Of a DNA stretch of 64,000 nt, positions 23,601 to 32,724 are shown one piece after another; within the stretch, counting starts at the first letter, position 1; the number at the start of each line of letters is the position of its first letter. Origin of the DNA: Arenicola marina. Taxonomy: Eukaryota; Annelida; Polychaeta; Arenicolidae. The notes beneath the pieces are model-generated. The model did no database searches. It was not told where the DNA came from and saw only the letters and a list, made by a program, of their open reading frames with translations. The position numbers were made by a program, and so were the translations under genes. Location: NCBI GenBank assembly GCA_964019135.1, contig OZ025263.1, positions 35,256,133-35,320,132 of the forward strand, written 5' to 3'.

Positions 23601-26600
23601 CACATTGACCATGTTTACTTTGATGTAACCTTATGATATATATCCTCACAGAAGTCACATTGACCATGTTTAATGTGATGTAACCCTGTGATATATACCC
23701 TTACAGAGGTCACACTGTACAGAGGTCACATCGATCACGTTTTATGTGATGTAACCCTATGGTATATCCCCTCACAGAAGTCACATTGACCATGTTTAAT
23801 GTGATGTAACCCTGTGATATATACCCTCACAGAGGTCACACTGACCATGTTTAATGTGATGTAACCCTGTGATATATACCCTTACAGAGGTCACATTGAG
23901 CATGTTTTATGTGATGTAACCCTATGGTATATACCCTCACAGAAGTCACATTGACCATGTTTAATTTGATGTTACCCTGTGATATATATCCTCACAGAAG
24001 TCACATTGACCATGTTTAATGTGATGTAACCCTGTGATATATACCCTCACAGAGGTCGCATTTACCATGTTTAATGTGATGTAACCCTGTGATATATACC
24101 CTTACAGAGGTCACATTGATCATGTTTTATGTGATGTAACCCTATGGTATATACCCTTACAGAGGTCACATTGACCATGTGTAATGGGATGTAACCCTAT
24201 GGTATATACCCTCACAGAAGTCACATTGACCATGTTTAATGTGATGTAACCCTGTGATATATACCCTTACAGAGGTCACATTCGTCAGGAGAGGAGGACG
24301 TGGAGGGTTCGGAACGAGAGGACGGCGACGGTAAGTCTGGGTCACGTGTCAGAATTGTCTTTCATTTAAAATGCAGACATCTTCATGTTACCTGAAAAAA
24401 TATTTTATCGGAAGCTTGGATCTCTCCTTATATATTGTCTTAGGTGTCCTAGGGGCATTTATTGTTATTTAAGCTACCAATGATGAGTCATATGTGAGAC
24501 ATCTATACTAACATTACTTGAGCAAAGATGATCCATTTGTGACGCATTTGTCAGAAGGTACAGTTCTCACTTCTTTGGATGGGCTACTTTTCTTGCTTGC
24601 ATGCATAATGCAGTTAATAATATGCCACACTGTGGTAGATAATAATGTAACATTTATTGACCTGCAGCGGGCTAAGGGCCCATAGTACACATTTGTGAAC
24701 GACTTACATATACATATATATAGATATAAGTAGAGGAAACTCATGCCCTCTTCGCGAGTGTTCTAAACTAAGTCTGTATTTTGATGTGCCTTGCTGACTG
24801 TCGCAGGTCTGGACTCGTCTGACGACAAGCACGAGCCGATCTACATCCGGCAGCCCACGATGACCCTGCTGGGCCACTCCGGCGTCGTCATCGCCGCTGA
24901 CTGGCTGTCGGGCGGCAGTCAGGTGATCACGGCGTCCTGGGACCGCACGGCCAACCTGTACGACGCGGAGACCGGCGATATCGTCAACACGCTAACAGGT
25001 ACGCTACAACATGCTCATCTCTGGTTTAAACATATGTTTATTTTGCAATTGGAAATCAGGCAAGGCCTATAACAAATTCCTCTTGCTTCTTTCTGGTCAC
25101 CCCCAGCTGTGTAATGCTGCCTCTTATGTCGTCGCTAAGCGATATACCAAACCGTTTCTTATGAATTATGAAACTGGTGCATTGGTGGTCGTAGTTAATC
25201 GGTGGCTTCTTCACGCTGGGGTCTTACTACTGTGGCAGTTTTTGCACTTTGCATTCTGGTTTAACGTCGATTGTGTTTATTTTGCCCCTCTCCCCGCCCC
25301 TCTCTCCTGAAGGTCATGACCAGGAGCTGACAAACGTGTGCTGCCACACATCTCAACGGTTGGTGGTCACATCCTCCAAGGACGCCACCTTTAGGCTGTG
25401 GGACTTCCGGGACCCCTCCATGAAGGTCAACGTCTTTCAAGGTCACACACAGTAAGTGCGTCTCATCTGTCGTAGGGGGGGGGGGATCCTTGGTATAGAG
25501 GTTACCGCACTAGATTGCAGATCAATAGGTCCTGGGTCTGAATCCGGGCCCATTTCTCATGGTGCATGTTTCATCCACTCACCATTCATCGGCCCAGGAG
25601 GTTATTCGGAGTTGTGATGTTATTTATATTAAATAGGCTGGACCTATACAGCGTACGGGGCTCGGTAAATGATAACGTTCGTTCGACTACACACTACTGC
25701 CTGCTATAGCCTGGGGACCAGAGGAAAGAACTACACACAAATATATGTGAGATATGTGATCGCCTCCAGAATCCAGCCTTATCTCCAATGTGAGTTCCAA
25801 TCTAACGTGATAATGCTAATTCGAAAAGTGAAATCCTGGTCTAAAGAGCTATGTAGGCATCGTGCGCCGTCCGCCACGTGCATGAATCCGTGGGTTTCAG
25901 CAGCCAAAGCCACGATAGAAGATGACGGCCGCATTGATATGCCGGCGTCTCCTGCCTCGGGGGAGCCAGGCGAGCGGCCGGCTCCACACGGCGGGCCAGC
26001 TAGAAGATAGGAGCCGTGATTGGCTGAGTTTAAATGCCCTCTTAGTGATGAATATTCAATACTTCCCTTACACCCCCAATACCGGATTCTGGAACGTTCT
26101 TCAGCGGTGGCGGGGTCCCAGGACCCACGGCACTACACCAGGCACTATGACGACTGCTGTGTTTGTGGTACATGACGACTTGTTTGTCTATTTGTAATCC
26201 CATGGCTACGGCTGTCTACGTGTTTGCTTGCCTTGACGACGTTTGTTTATGCGTTTGCATCACCTTGACGACGATTGTTTATCTATTGCGTGCCCTTGAC
26301 GACGGTTGTATATGTGTTTTGTTTGTGTTTGCGTGCCCTTGACGATGGTTGTATATGTGTTTGTTTGTGTTTGCGTGCCCTCGACGACGGTTGTGTATGT
26401 GTTTGTTTGTGTTTGCAGACCCGTGACGACGGCGGTGTTTGCCGGCGGCGACCATGTTGTGTCCGGAAGTGACGACAGGACGGTCAAGGTGTGGGACCTG
26501 AAGAAACATGCGCTCGCCCATCACGGCCATCCGCACGGACGCGGCAGTCAACAGGTCCGTCTGCCCCCCGCTGTGGCCCCCCGCTGTGGCCCCCCCGCTG

Positions 26601-29600
26601 TGGCCCCCCCGCTGTGGCCCCCCCGCTGTGCCCCCCCCGCTGGCCCCTCCGCTGTGGCCCCCCCGCTGTGGTCCTCCCGCTGTGGCCCCCCCGCTGTGCC
26701 CCCACCCTGTGGCCCCCCCGCTGTGGCCCTCCCGCTGTGGCCTCCCGCTGTGGCCCCCCCGCTGTGGCCCTCCCGCTGTGGCCCTCCCGCTGTGGCCCCC
26801 CCGCTGTGGCCCCCCCGCTGTGGCCCCCCCGCTGTGGCCCCCCCGCGGTGGCCCCCCCGCTGTGCCCCCCCCCCCCCGCTGTGGCCCCCCCGCTGTGGCC
26901 CCCCGCTGTGGCCCTCCCGCTGTGGCCCTCCCGATGTGGCCCCCCCGCTGTGGCCCTCCCGCTGTGGCCCTCCCGCTGTGGCCCCCCCGCTGTGGCCCCC
27001 CCGCTGTGGCCCCCCCGCTGTGCCCCCCCCCGATGTGGCCCCCCCGCTGTGGCCCCCCGCTGTGGCCCCCCCGCTGTGGCCCCCGCTGTGGCCCCCGCTG
27101 TGGCCCCCCCGCTGTGGCCCCCCTGCTGCGCCCCCCCGCTGCGGCCCCCCCGCTGTGGCCCCCCCCCGCTGTGGCCCTCATGCTGTGGCCCCCCGCTGTG
27201 GCCCTCACGCTGTGGCCCTCACGCTGTGGCCCTCACGCTGTGGCCCTCCCGCTGTGGCCCCCCCGCTGTGGCCCCCGCTGTGGCCCTCCCGCTGTGGCCC
27301 CCCCCGCTGTGGCCCCCCCGCTGTGGCCCCCCCGCTGTGGCCCTCACGCTGTGGCCCCCCGCTTTTTTCCTTACGCTGTGGCCCTCCCGCTGTGGCCCTT
27401 ACGCTGTGGCCCTCCCGCTGAGGCCCTCTCGCTGTGGCCCCCCCCGCTGTGGGCCCCCCCCGCTGTGGCCCCCCCGCTGTGGCCCCCCCCGCTGTGGCCC
27501 CCCGCTGTGGCCCCCCCGCTGTGGCCCCCCCGCTGTGGCCCCCCCGCTGTGCCCCCCCCCGCTGTGGCCCCTCCGCTGTGGCCCCCCCGCTGTGCCCCCA
27601 CCCTGTGGCCCCCCCGCTGTGGCCCCCCCGCTGTGGCCCCCCCGCTGTGGCCCCCCGCTGTGGCCCCCGCTGTGGCCCCCCCGCTGTGGCCCCCCCGCTG
27701 TGGCCCCCCCGCTGTGCCCCCCCCCTGTGGCCCCCCCCGCTGTGGCCCCCCCGCTGTGGCCCTCCCGCTGTGGCCCCCCCGCTGTGGCCCTCCCGCTGTG
27801 GCCCTCCCGCTGGTGGCCCTCCCGATGTGGCCCCCCCGCTGTGGCCCTCCCGCTGTGGCCCTCCCGCTGTGGCCCCCCGCTGTGGCCCCCCCCGCTGTGC
27901 CCCCCCCCCCCCCCCGATGTGGCCCCCCCGCTGTGGCCCCCCCGCTGTGGCCCCCCCGCTGTGGCCCCCCCCGCTGTGGCCCCCCCGCTGTGGCCCCCCC
28001 GCTGTGGCCCCCCGCTGTGGCCCCCCCGCTGTGGCCCCCCCGCTGCGGCCCCCCCCGCTGCGGCCCCCCCGCTGTGGCCCCCCCCGCTGTGGCCCTCATG
28101 CTGTGGCCCCCCGCTGTGGCCCTCACGCTGTGGCCCTCACGCTGTGGCCCTCACGCTGTGGCCCTCCCGCTGTGGCCCCCCCCGCTGTGGCCCCCCCGCT
28201 GTGGCCCTCACGCTGTGGCCCCCCGCTTTTTTCCTTACGCTGTGGCCCTCCCGCTGTGGCCCTTACGCTGTGGCCCTCACGCTGTGGCCCCCCGCTTTTT
28301 TCCTTACGCTGTGGCCCTCCCGCTGTGGCCCTTATGCTGTGGCCCTCCCGCTGAGGCCCTCCCGCTGTGGCCCCCCCGCTGTGCCCCCACCCTGTGGCCC
28401 CCCCGCTGTGGCCCTCCCGCTGTGGCCCTCCCGCTGTGGCCCCCCCGCTGTGGGCCCTCCCGCTGTGGCCCTCTCGCTGTGGCCCCCCCCGCTGTGGCCC
28501 CCCCCGCTGTGCCCCCCCCCGCTGTGGCCCCCCCGCTGTGGCCCCCCCGCTGTGCCCCCCCCCCTGTGGCCCCCCCCGCTGTGGCCCCCCGCTGTGGCCC
28601 TCCCGCTGTGGCCCCCCCGCTGTGACCCTCCCGCTGTGGCCCTCCCGCTGTGGCCCTCCCGCTGTGGCCCTCCCGCTGTGGCCCCCACGCTGGCCCCCCC
28701 GCTGTGGCCCCCCGCTGTGGCCCTCACGCTGTGGCCCCCGGCTGTGGCCCCCCCGCTGTGGCCCCCCCGCTGTGGCCCTCATGCTGTGGCCCCCCGCTGT
28801 GGCCCTCACGCTGTGGCCCTCACGCTGTGGCCCTCACGCTGTGGCCCTCCCGCTGTGGCCCCCCCGCTGTGGCCCCCCCGCTGTGCCCCCCCCCGCTGTT
28901 TTCCTTACGCTGTGGCCCTCCCGCTGTGGCCCTTACGCTGTGGCCCGCTCGCTGAGGCCCTCCCGCTGTGGCCCCCCCGCTGTGGCCCTCCCGCTGTGGC
29001 CCTCCCGCTGTGGCCCTCCCGCTGTGGCCCCCACGCTGTGGCCCCCCCGCTGTGGCCCCCCGCTGTGGCCCCCCCCGCTGTGGCCCTCACGCTGTGGGCC
29101 CCGGCTGTGGCCCCCCCGCTGTGGCCCCCCCCGCTGTGGCCCTCATGCTGTGGCCCCCCGCTGTGGCCCTCACGCTGTGGCCCTCACGCTGTGGCCCTCA
29201 CGCTGTGGCCCTCCCGCTGTGGCCCCCCCCGCTGTGCCCCCCCCCCCCCCCCCGCTGTTTTCCTTACGCTGTGGCCCTCCCGCTGTGGCCCTTACGCTGT
29301 GGCCCGCCCGCTGAGGCCCTCCCGCTGTGGCCCTCCCGCTGTGGCCCTCCCGCTGTGGCCCCCCCCGCTGTGGCCCCCCCCCGCTGCGGCCCCCCCCCCG
29401 CTGCGGCCCCCCCCGCTGTGGCCCTCATGCTGTGGCCCCCCGCTGTGGCCCTCACGCTGTGGCCCTCACGCTGTGGCCCTCCCGCTGTGGCCCCCACGCT
29501 GTGGCCCTCCCGCTGTGACCCTCCCGCTGTGGCCCTCACGCTGTGACCCTCCCGCTGTGGCCCCCACGCTGTGATCCTCCCGCTGTGGCCCTCCCGCTGT

Positions 29601-30204
29601 GCCCCCCCCGCTGTGGCCCCCCCGCTGTGGCCCTCCCGCTGTGGCTCTCACAGCGTAGCAGGCTGTTTGGCTGGGTGGTGGCCCGCAACCTGTAACTAAA
29701 TTTTCTGAAATAAATAAATGTAGTGAATATCAAGTAAATAACAGAAAAGTCCAATGTGGGATACAAGTATATTGAAGACTAGTAGTCGCTAGCATGAAGA
29801 AATCTTTGTCATGGGCAATACATGAAGCAATATCAAATATCAATAGGAAAGTAAGTAAAATGTGGGATAGAAGTACAATAGGCATTGAAGACTGCTAGTC
29901 GCTGGCAATATTCGCTATCCTGGGAGCAGTGCAGTCTGTGTTGTAAGTGAGACGGGTGGACTGTTGCAGGCTGTCGGTGTCAGCGCACCAGAACCTGATC
30001 GCCATCCCGCAGGACAACCGCCACATCCGGCTGTCTGACATGGGCGGCCTGCGCATGGGGCGTCTCTCCAAGAGCAGCCGCCAGGGCCACAGCCGCATGG
30101 TCTGCGGCACCGTCTGGAACGACCGCGACAACGCCGAGTGCAACCTCTTCTCCTGCGGCTTCGATCGCCACGTGTTCGGCTGGAGCATCCACGTCCAGCA
30201 GTGA
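17522..30204 (+). CDS. WDR37: WD repeat-containing protein 37, complete, ten coding exons
   Basis: WDR37 is a WD40 beta-propeller protein; in vertebrates I recall it partnering PACS proteins. Coding exons are 17522-17652, 21865-21935, 22152-22265, 22464-22652, 22841-23025, 24273-24330, 24807-24998, 25313-25451, 26419-26554 and 29970-30204. All splice phases agree except for one extra base in exon 9; allowing for it gives 482 residues plus stop (human about 494). A coiled-coil segment (exons 2-3: [16 protein letters not shown], then [15 protein letters not shown]) precedes [14 protein letters not shown], and the WD repeats follow, with [51 protein letters not shown] and [14 protein letters not shown]. 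The C-terminus reads [16 protein letters not shown] then TGA. Introns 4, 5, 8 and 9 and the 3' end carry arrays that copy or abut gene borders. Confidence 0.95.
17824..17839 (+). repeat. left target-site duplication of the LINE
   Basis: aaaaatgaaccataat at 17824-17839 is repeated exactly at 21106-21121 after the A-rich tail. This is the hallmark of target-primed reverse transcription and fixes the element ends. Confidence 0.88.
17828..20951 (+). pseudogene. LINE ORF2 remnant (endonuclease and reverse transcriptase), frameshifted
   Basis: Open segments are 17828-19393, 19377-19934, 19931-20185, 20189-20614 and 20631-20951 (segment starts are nominal; the first reads from flanking DNA). The first break is an A-run: six A's occur where AVDFEKAFD would need five, at about 19380-19386. 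An in-frame stop ends a segment at 20183-20185. The endonuclease core reads RGDFN where a Gly usually precedes GDFN. Described as a broken copy only. Confidence 0.88.
17840..21105 (+). mobile_element. 5'-truncated L1/Tx1-type LINE retrotransposon in WDR37 intron 1
   Basis: About 3.27 kb, sense to WDR37, flanked by a 16-bp target-site duplication and ending in an A-rich tail (21091-21110). It encodes the C-terminal part of an apurinic-type endonuclease ([16 protein letters not shown] near 17995, HSDHSAISI near 18255), then a reverse transcriptase ([49 protein letters not shown] at 19674), and a zf-RVT-like tail ([13 protein letters not shown] near 20637). The frame is broken near 19380 and again near 19935, 20183 and 20612, so this copy is dead. 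ORF1 and the endonuclease N-terminus are missing. Clade is judged from motif style only. Confidence 0.92.
21106..21121 (+). repeat. right target-site duplication of the LINE
   Basis: Exact second copy of the 16-mer found at 17824-17839, directly after the A-rich tail. Confidence 0.88.
21122..21864 (+). other. rest of WDR37 intron 1
   Basis: AT-rich intronic sequence ending in acceptor ttttgttcttgttcag. No gene, RNA or repeat is recognised. Confidence 0.6.
21865..21935 (+). CDS. WDR37: WDR37 coding exon 2
   Basis: 71 nt encoding [20 protein letters not shown], then NLA. The motif [13 protein letters not shown] is near-identical to vertebrate WDR37. Donor GTAAGT after one base of the next codon. 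Confidence 0.95.
22152..22265 (+). CDS. WDR37: WDR37 coding exon 3
   Basis: 114 nt encoding [18 protein letters not shown] and on to WKQAKK. Of two possible donors (T|GTAGGT and AG|GTACAG) only T|GTAGGT fits the exon 4 phase, giving [13 protein letters not shown] across the junction. Confidence 0.88.
22464..22652 (+). CDS. WDR37: WDR37 coding exon 4
   Basis: 189 nt; acceptor ctccttggaacag, donor GTGAGA. It encodes [18 protein letters not shown] and continues with [20 protein letters not shown] to GTASA, the opening of the first WD repeat. Confidence 0.93.
22759..22882 (+). repeat. 62-bp tandem duplication of the intron 4 acceptor and exon 5 start
   Basis: 22759-22820 and 22821-22882 are essentially identical: each has tgctgtgtttttgtgttcag followed by ACCACACAGCCCGGGTGTGG and on to cctgta (copy 1 differs at its first bases). 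Two equal acceptors result, at 22779 and 22841. Because 62 is not a multiple of 3, only the second keeps the WDR37 frame. Confidence 0.93.
22841..23025 (+). CDS. WDR37: WDR37 coding exon 5
   Basis: 185 nt from the second of two duplicated acceptors to the first of ten repeated donors (GTGAGT at 23026). It encodes [20 protein letters not shown], then [20 protein letters not shown] and [15 protein letters not shown]. Phase 0 at its end fits exon 6 exactly. Confidence 0.9.
23026..23400 (+). repeat. 36-bp minisatellite repeating the exon 5 end and its splice donor
   Basis: The unit comprises gtgagtgccccaccccc, then accctccctggataccatc. Intact donors (GTGAGT, once GTAAGT) sit at 23026, 23061, 23097, 23133, 23169, 23205, 23241, 23277, 23313 and 23349, with a decayed TTGAGT at 23385. 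The first spacing is 35 bp and all later ones 36. The exonic part of each unit repeats the exon 5 ending LDTI. Confidence 0.95.
23432..24272 (+). repeat. 55-bp minisatellite repeating the intron 5 acceptor and exon 6 start
   Basis: About fifteen 55-bp units: agg/aagtcacattgaccatg ... gtgatgtaaccctgtg ... atatatacccttacag. Each ends in a 3' splice site followed by AGGTCAC, the first bases of exon 6. One extra 16-bp unit near 23715-23733 (aggtcacactgtacag) accounts for the only spacing irregularity. Only the copy at 24273 continues into coding sequence. Confidence 0.95.
24273..24330 (+). CDS. WDR37: WDR37 coding exon 6 (acidic linker)
   Basis: 58 nt encoding [19 protein letters not shown] plus one base, donor GTAAGT. 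It corresponds to the SGEDE-type acidic linker of vertebrate WDR37. Its first seven bases are also the start of every upstream 55-bp unit. Confidence 0.9.
24807..24998 (+). CDS. WDR37: WDR37 coding exon 7
   Basis: 192 nt, acceptor tgactgtcgcag, donor GTACGC. It encodes [16 protein letters not shown], then [20 protein letters not shown] and [20 protein letters not shown], ending LTG: one full WD repeat. Confidence 0.95.
25313..25451 (+). CDS. WDR37: WDR37 coding exon 8
   Basis: 139 nt, acceptor ctctctcctgaag, donor GTAAGT. It encodes [20 protein letters not shown], then [20 protein letters not shown], ending FQGHT: a WD repeat nearly identical to vertebrate WDR37. Confidence 0.95.
25492..25565 (+). 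repeat. tRNA-like sequence, possible SINE head
   Basis: ttggtatagaggttaccgc resembles an A box and gggtctgaatcc a B box, with an anticodon-arm-like segment between (loop ttgcaga). It lacks a convincing acceptor stem, so it is more likely a tRNA-derived SINE relic than a working tRNA gene. Confidence 0.35.
26205..26418 (+). repeat. 42-bp minisatellite upstream of and resembling the exon 9 acceptor
   Basis: About five imperfect units of cttgacgacggttgtatatg + tgtttgtttgtgtttgcgtgcc. The real acceptor is gtttgtgtttgcag followed by ACCCGTGACGACGGCGGTGT, so each unit resembles acceptor plus exon 9 start. In the upstream copies the AG is replaced (gcgt or gcat). Confidence 0.88.
26419..26554 (+). 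CDS. WDR37: WDR37 coding exon 9 with a one-base frameshift
   Basis: It encodes [20 protein letters not shown], then TVKVWDLK, and after a frame change [16 protein letters not shown]. The exon is 136 nt where 135 fits both phase and family: AAGAAACATG at 26501-26510 has one A more than the expected AAG AAC ATG. Donor GTCCGT at 26555 is weak but yields R|LSVSAHQ with exon 10. An assembly indel in an A run and a genuine frameshift allele are both possible; conservation beyond the shift favours the former. Confidence 0.9.
26565..29650 (+). repeat. 13-14-bp C-rich minisatellite filling most of intron 9
   Basis: About 3.1 kb of gctgtggcccccc and gctgtggccctcc variants, starting some 15 bp after the exon 9 donor. 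Marker segments with gcttttttccttacgctgtg recur at about 27363, 28227 and 28296, and shortened forms at about 28896 and 29257, showing higher-order copying. Long open frames on both strands (the longest about 1,000 codons) are artefacts of the stop-free unit. Confidence 0.95.
29651..29969 (+). other. remaining unique part of WDR37 intron 9
   Basis: About 320 bp of AT-rich sequence ending in acceptor gtggactgttgcag. A loose repeat of agtaaataacag/agtaagtaaaatgtggga type is visible; nothing else. Confidence 0.6.
29970..30204 (+). CDS. WDR37: WDR37 terminal coding exon 10
   Basis: 235 nt ending in TGA at 30202-30204. It encodes [20 protein letters not shown], then [20 protein letters not shown] and [20 protein letters not shown]. 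The last 27 nt including the stop belong to the array that follows. Confidence 0.95.
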
Positions 30205-32145
30205 GAGTGACGGCGGCGGGTGTGTGGCTGGAGCAGTGAGAGTGACGGCGGCGGGTGTGTGGCTGGAGCAGTGAGAGTGACGGCGGCGGGTGTGTGGCTG
30301 GAGCATCCACGTCCAGCAGTGAGAGTGACGGCGGCGGGTGTGTGGCTGGAGCAGTGAGAGTGACGGCGGCGGGTGTGTGGCTGGAGCAGTGAGAGTGACG
30401 GCGGTGGGTGTGGGGCTGAAGCATCCACGTCCAGCAGTGAGAGTGACGGCGGCGGGTGTGTGGCTGGAGCAGTGAGAGTGACGGCGGCGGGTGTGTGGCT
30501 GGAGCAGTGAGAGTGACGGCGGCGGGTGTGTGGCTGGAGCAGTGAAAGTGACGGCGGTGGGTGTGGGGCTGAAGCATCCACGTCCAGCAGTGAGAGTGAC
30601 GGCGGCGGGTGTGTGGCTGGAGCAGTGAGAGTGACGGCGGCGGGTGTGTGGCTGGAGCAGTGAGAGTGACGGCGGCGGGTGTGGGGCTGGAGCATCCACG
30701 TCCAGCAGTGAGAGTGACGGCGGCGGGTGTGTGGCTGGAGCAGTGAGAGTGACGGCGGCGGGTGTGGGGCTGGAGCATCCACGTCCAGCAGTGAGAGTGA
30801 CGGCGGCGGGTGTGTGGCTGGAGCAGTGAAAGTGACGGCGGCGGGTGTGTGGCTGGAGCAGTGAGAGTGACGGCGGCGGGTGTGTGGCTGGAGCATCCAC
30901 GTCCAGCAGTGAGAGTGACGGCGGCGGGTGTGTGGCTGGAGCAGTGAGAGTGACGGCGGCGGGTGTGGGGCTGGAGCATCCACGTCCAGCAGTGAGAGTG
31001 ACGGCGGCGGGTGTGTGGCTGGAGCAGTGAGAGTGACGGCGGCGGGTGTGTGGCTGGAGCATCCACGTCCAGCAGTGAGAGTGACGGCGGCGGGTGTGTA
31101 GCTGGAGCAGTGAGAGTGACGGCGGCGGGTGTGTGGCTGTAGCATCCACGTCCAGCAGTGAGAGTGACGGCGGCGGGTGTGTGGCTGGAGCAGTGAGAGT
31201 GACGGCGGCGGGTGTGTGGCTGGAGCAGTGAGAGTGACGGCGGCGGGTGTGTGGCTGGAGCAGTGAGAGTGACGGCGGCGGGTGTGTGGCTGGAGCATCC
31301 ACGTCCAGCAGTGAGAGTGACGGCGGCGGGTGTGTGGCTGGAGCAGTGAGAGTGACGGCGGCGGGTGTGTGGCTGGAGCAGTGAGAGTGACAGCGGCGGG
31401 TGTGTGGCTGGAGCAGTGAGAGTGACGGCGGCGGGTGTGTGGCTGGAGCAGTGAGAGTGACAGCGGCGGGTGTGTGGCTGGAGCAGTGAGAGTGACGGCG
31501 GCGGGTGTGTGGCTGGAGCAGTGAGAGTGACGGCGGCGGGTGTGTGGCTGGAGCAGTGAGAGTGACGGCGGCGGGTGTGTGGCTGGAGCAGTGAGAGTGA
31601 CGGCGGCGGGTGTGTGGCTGGAGCAGTGAAAGTGACGGCGGCGGGTGTGTGGCTGGGGAATCCACGTCTAGCAGTGAGAGTGACGGCGGCGGGTGTGGGG
31701 CTGGAGCATCCACGTCCAGCAGTGAGAGTGACGGCGGCGGGTGTGTGGCTGGAGCAGTGAGAGTGACGGCGGCGGGTGTGTGGCTGGAGCATCCACGTCC
31801 AGCAGTGAGAGTGACGGCGGCGGGTGTGTGGCTGGAGCAGTGAGAGTGACGGCGGCGGGTGTGTGGCTGGAGCAGTGAAAGTGACGGCGGCGGGTGTGTG
31901 GCTGGGGAATCCACGTCTAGCAGTGAGAGTGACGGCGGCGGGTGTGGGGCTGGAGCATCCACGTCCAGCAGTGAGAGTGACGGCGGCGGGTGTGTGGCTG
32001 GAGCAGTGAGAGTGACGGCGGCGGGTGTGTGGCTGGAGCAGTGAGAGTGACGGCGGCGGGTGTGTGGCTGGAGCATCCACGTCCAGCAGTGAGAGTGACG
32101 GCGGTGGGTGTGTGGCTGGAGCATCCACGTCCAGCAGTGAGAGTG
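30178..32145 (+). repeat. 35/48-bp minisatellite containing the WDR37 stop codon region
   Basis: The 48-bp unit holds ggctggagcatccacgtcca + gcagtga, the last codons and stop of WDR37, then gagtgacggcggcgggtgtgt. The 35-bp unit lacks catccacgtccag, a deletion between two short gag-cag repeats. Nearly fifty units follow the true stop, so the 3'UTR begins as an array. Long minus-strand open frames are artefacts. Confidence 0.95.
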
Positions 32146-32211
32146 ACTGGATGGATGGAGAAAACGCTTCAACCTCTAAATTCAACCCAGATGGACGCTG
32201 TTTGGAGTCTG

Positions 32212-32290
32212 GAGGTGAAGTCTCGAGGTGAAGTCTCGAGGTGAAGTCTCGAGGTGAAGTCTCGAGGCCTCGAGGTGAAGTCTCGAGGTG
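32212..32290 (+). repeat. 13-bp tandem repeat
   Basis: About five copies of gaggtgaagtctc, one interrupted by gcctc. It may lie in the WDR37 3'UTR. I saw no canonical AATAAA between the stop codon and 32720. Confidence 0.85.
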
Positions 32291-32724
32291 GCTGCCGCCC
32301 CTTGTGTGTAATACATGTCACGGGTGCCGCGGTCGCTGGCTTGTACCACGTGGGCTTAGTTCATTTATTCTACATTCGTTTCTTGGTATATTATTGGGCC
32401 AACTTCGCGACCCCAAACGTCTGCTAACTTGTTCTTATGTAGTTGGGGAAAAGGTATAGCGAAGTCGATTCAATTACTTCTTTCACTTCACAGTCAATTC
32501 AACAGGTCTGTCCTGTCTGTTGTAATTCGCAGGTGGACTCGTGTATACAAAGATGTAACCTAGAGAACGCTGTAACAGGCAACTTCAATTAATTACTACA
32601 GATGTACTTCTTGTTTACATTTGCCATTAATCAGTATTTAACCGCTAGATACCTAACTTATTTTTCTATTTGATATAAGTGTTTAGAGCGATTGTCTAGT
32701 TTCCGACCCCTGTCAGTGGATTAC
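32291..32724. other. unique intergenic sequence
   Basis: About 430 bp with no gene, RNA or clear repeat. It may include the end of the WDR37 transcript. Confidence 0.5.

Noticed and set aside
25492..25565. Functional tRNA-Cys
   Set aside because: Anticodon-like loop and boxes are present but no acceptor stem pairs convincingly; listed only as a SINE-like relic.
26491..29574. 1,027-codon Cys/Pro-rich frame and many overlapping frames on both strands
   Set aside because: Product of the C-rich 13-14-bp array in WDR37 intron 9; no start, domain or conservation beyond the repeat.
29895..32185. Minus-strand frames of 467-756 codons with THPPPSLSL repeats
   Set aside because: Antisense to the WDR37 terminal exon and its 35/48-bp array; open because the unit lacks stops on that strand.
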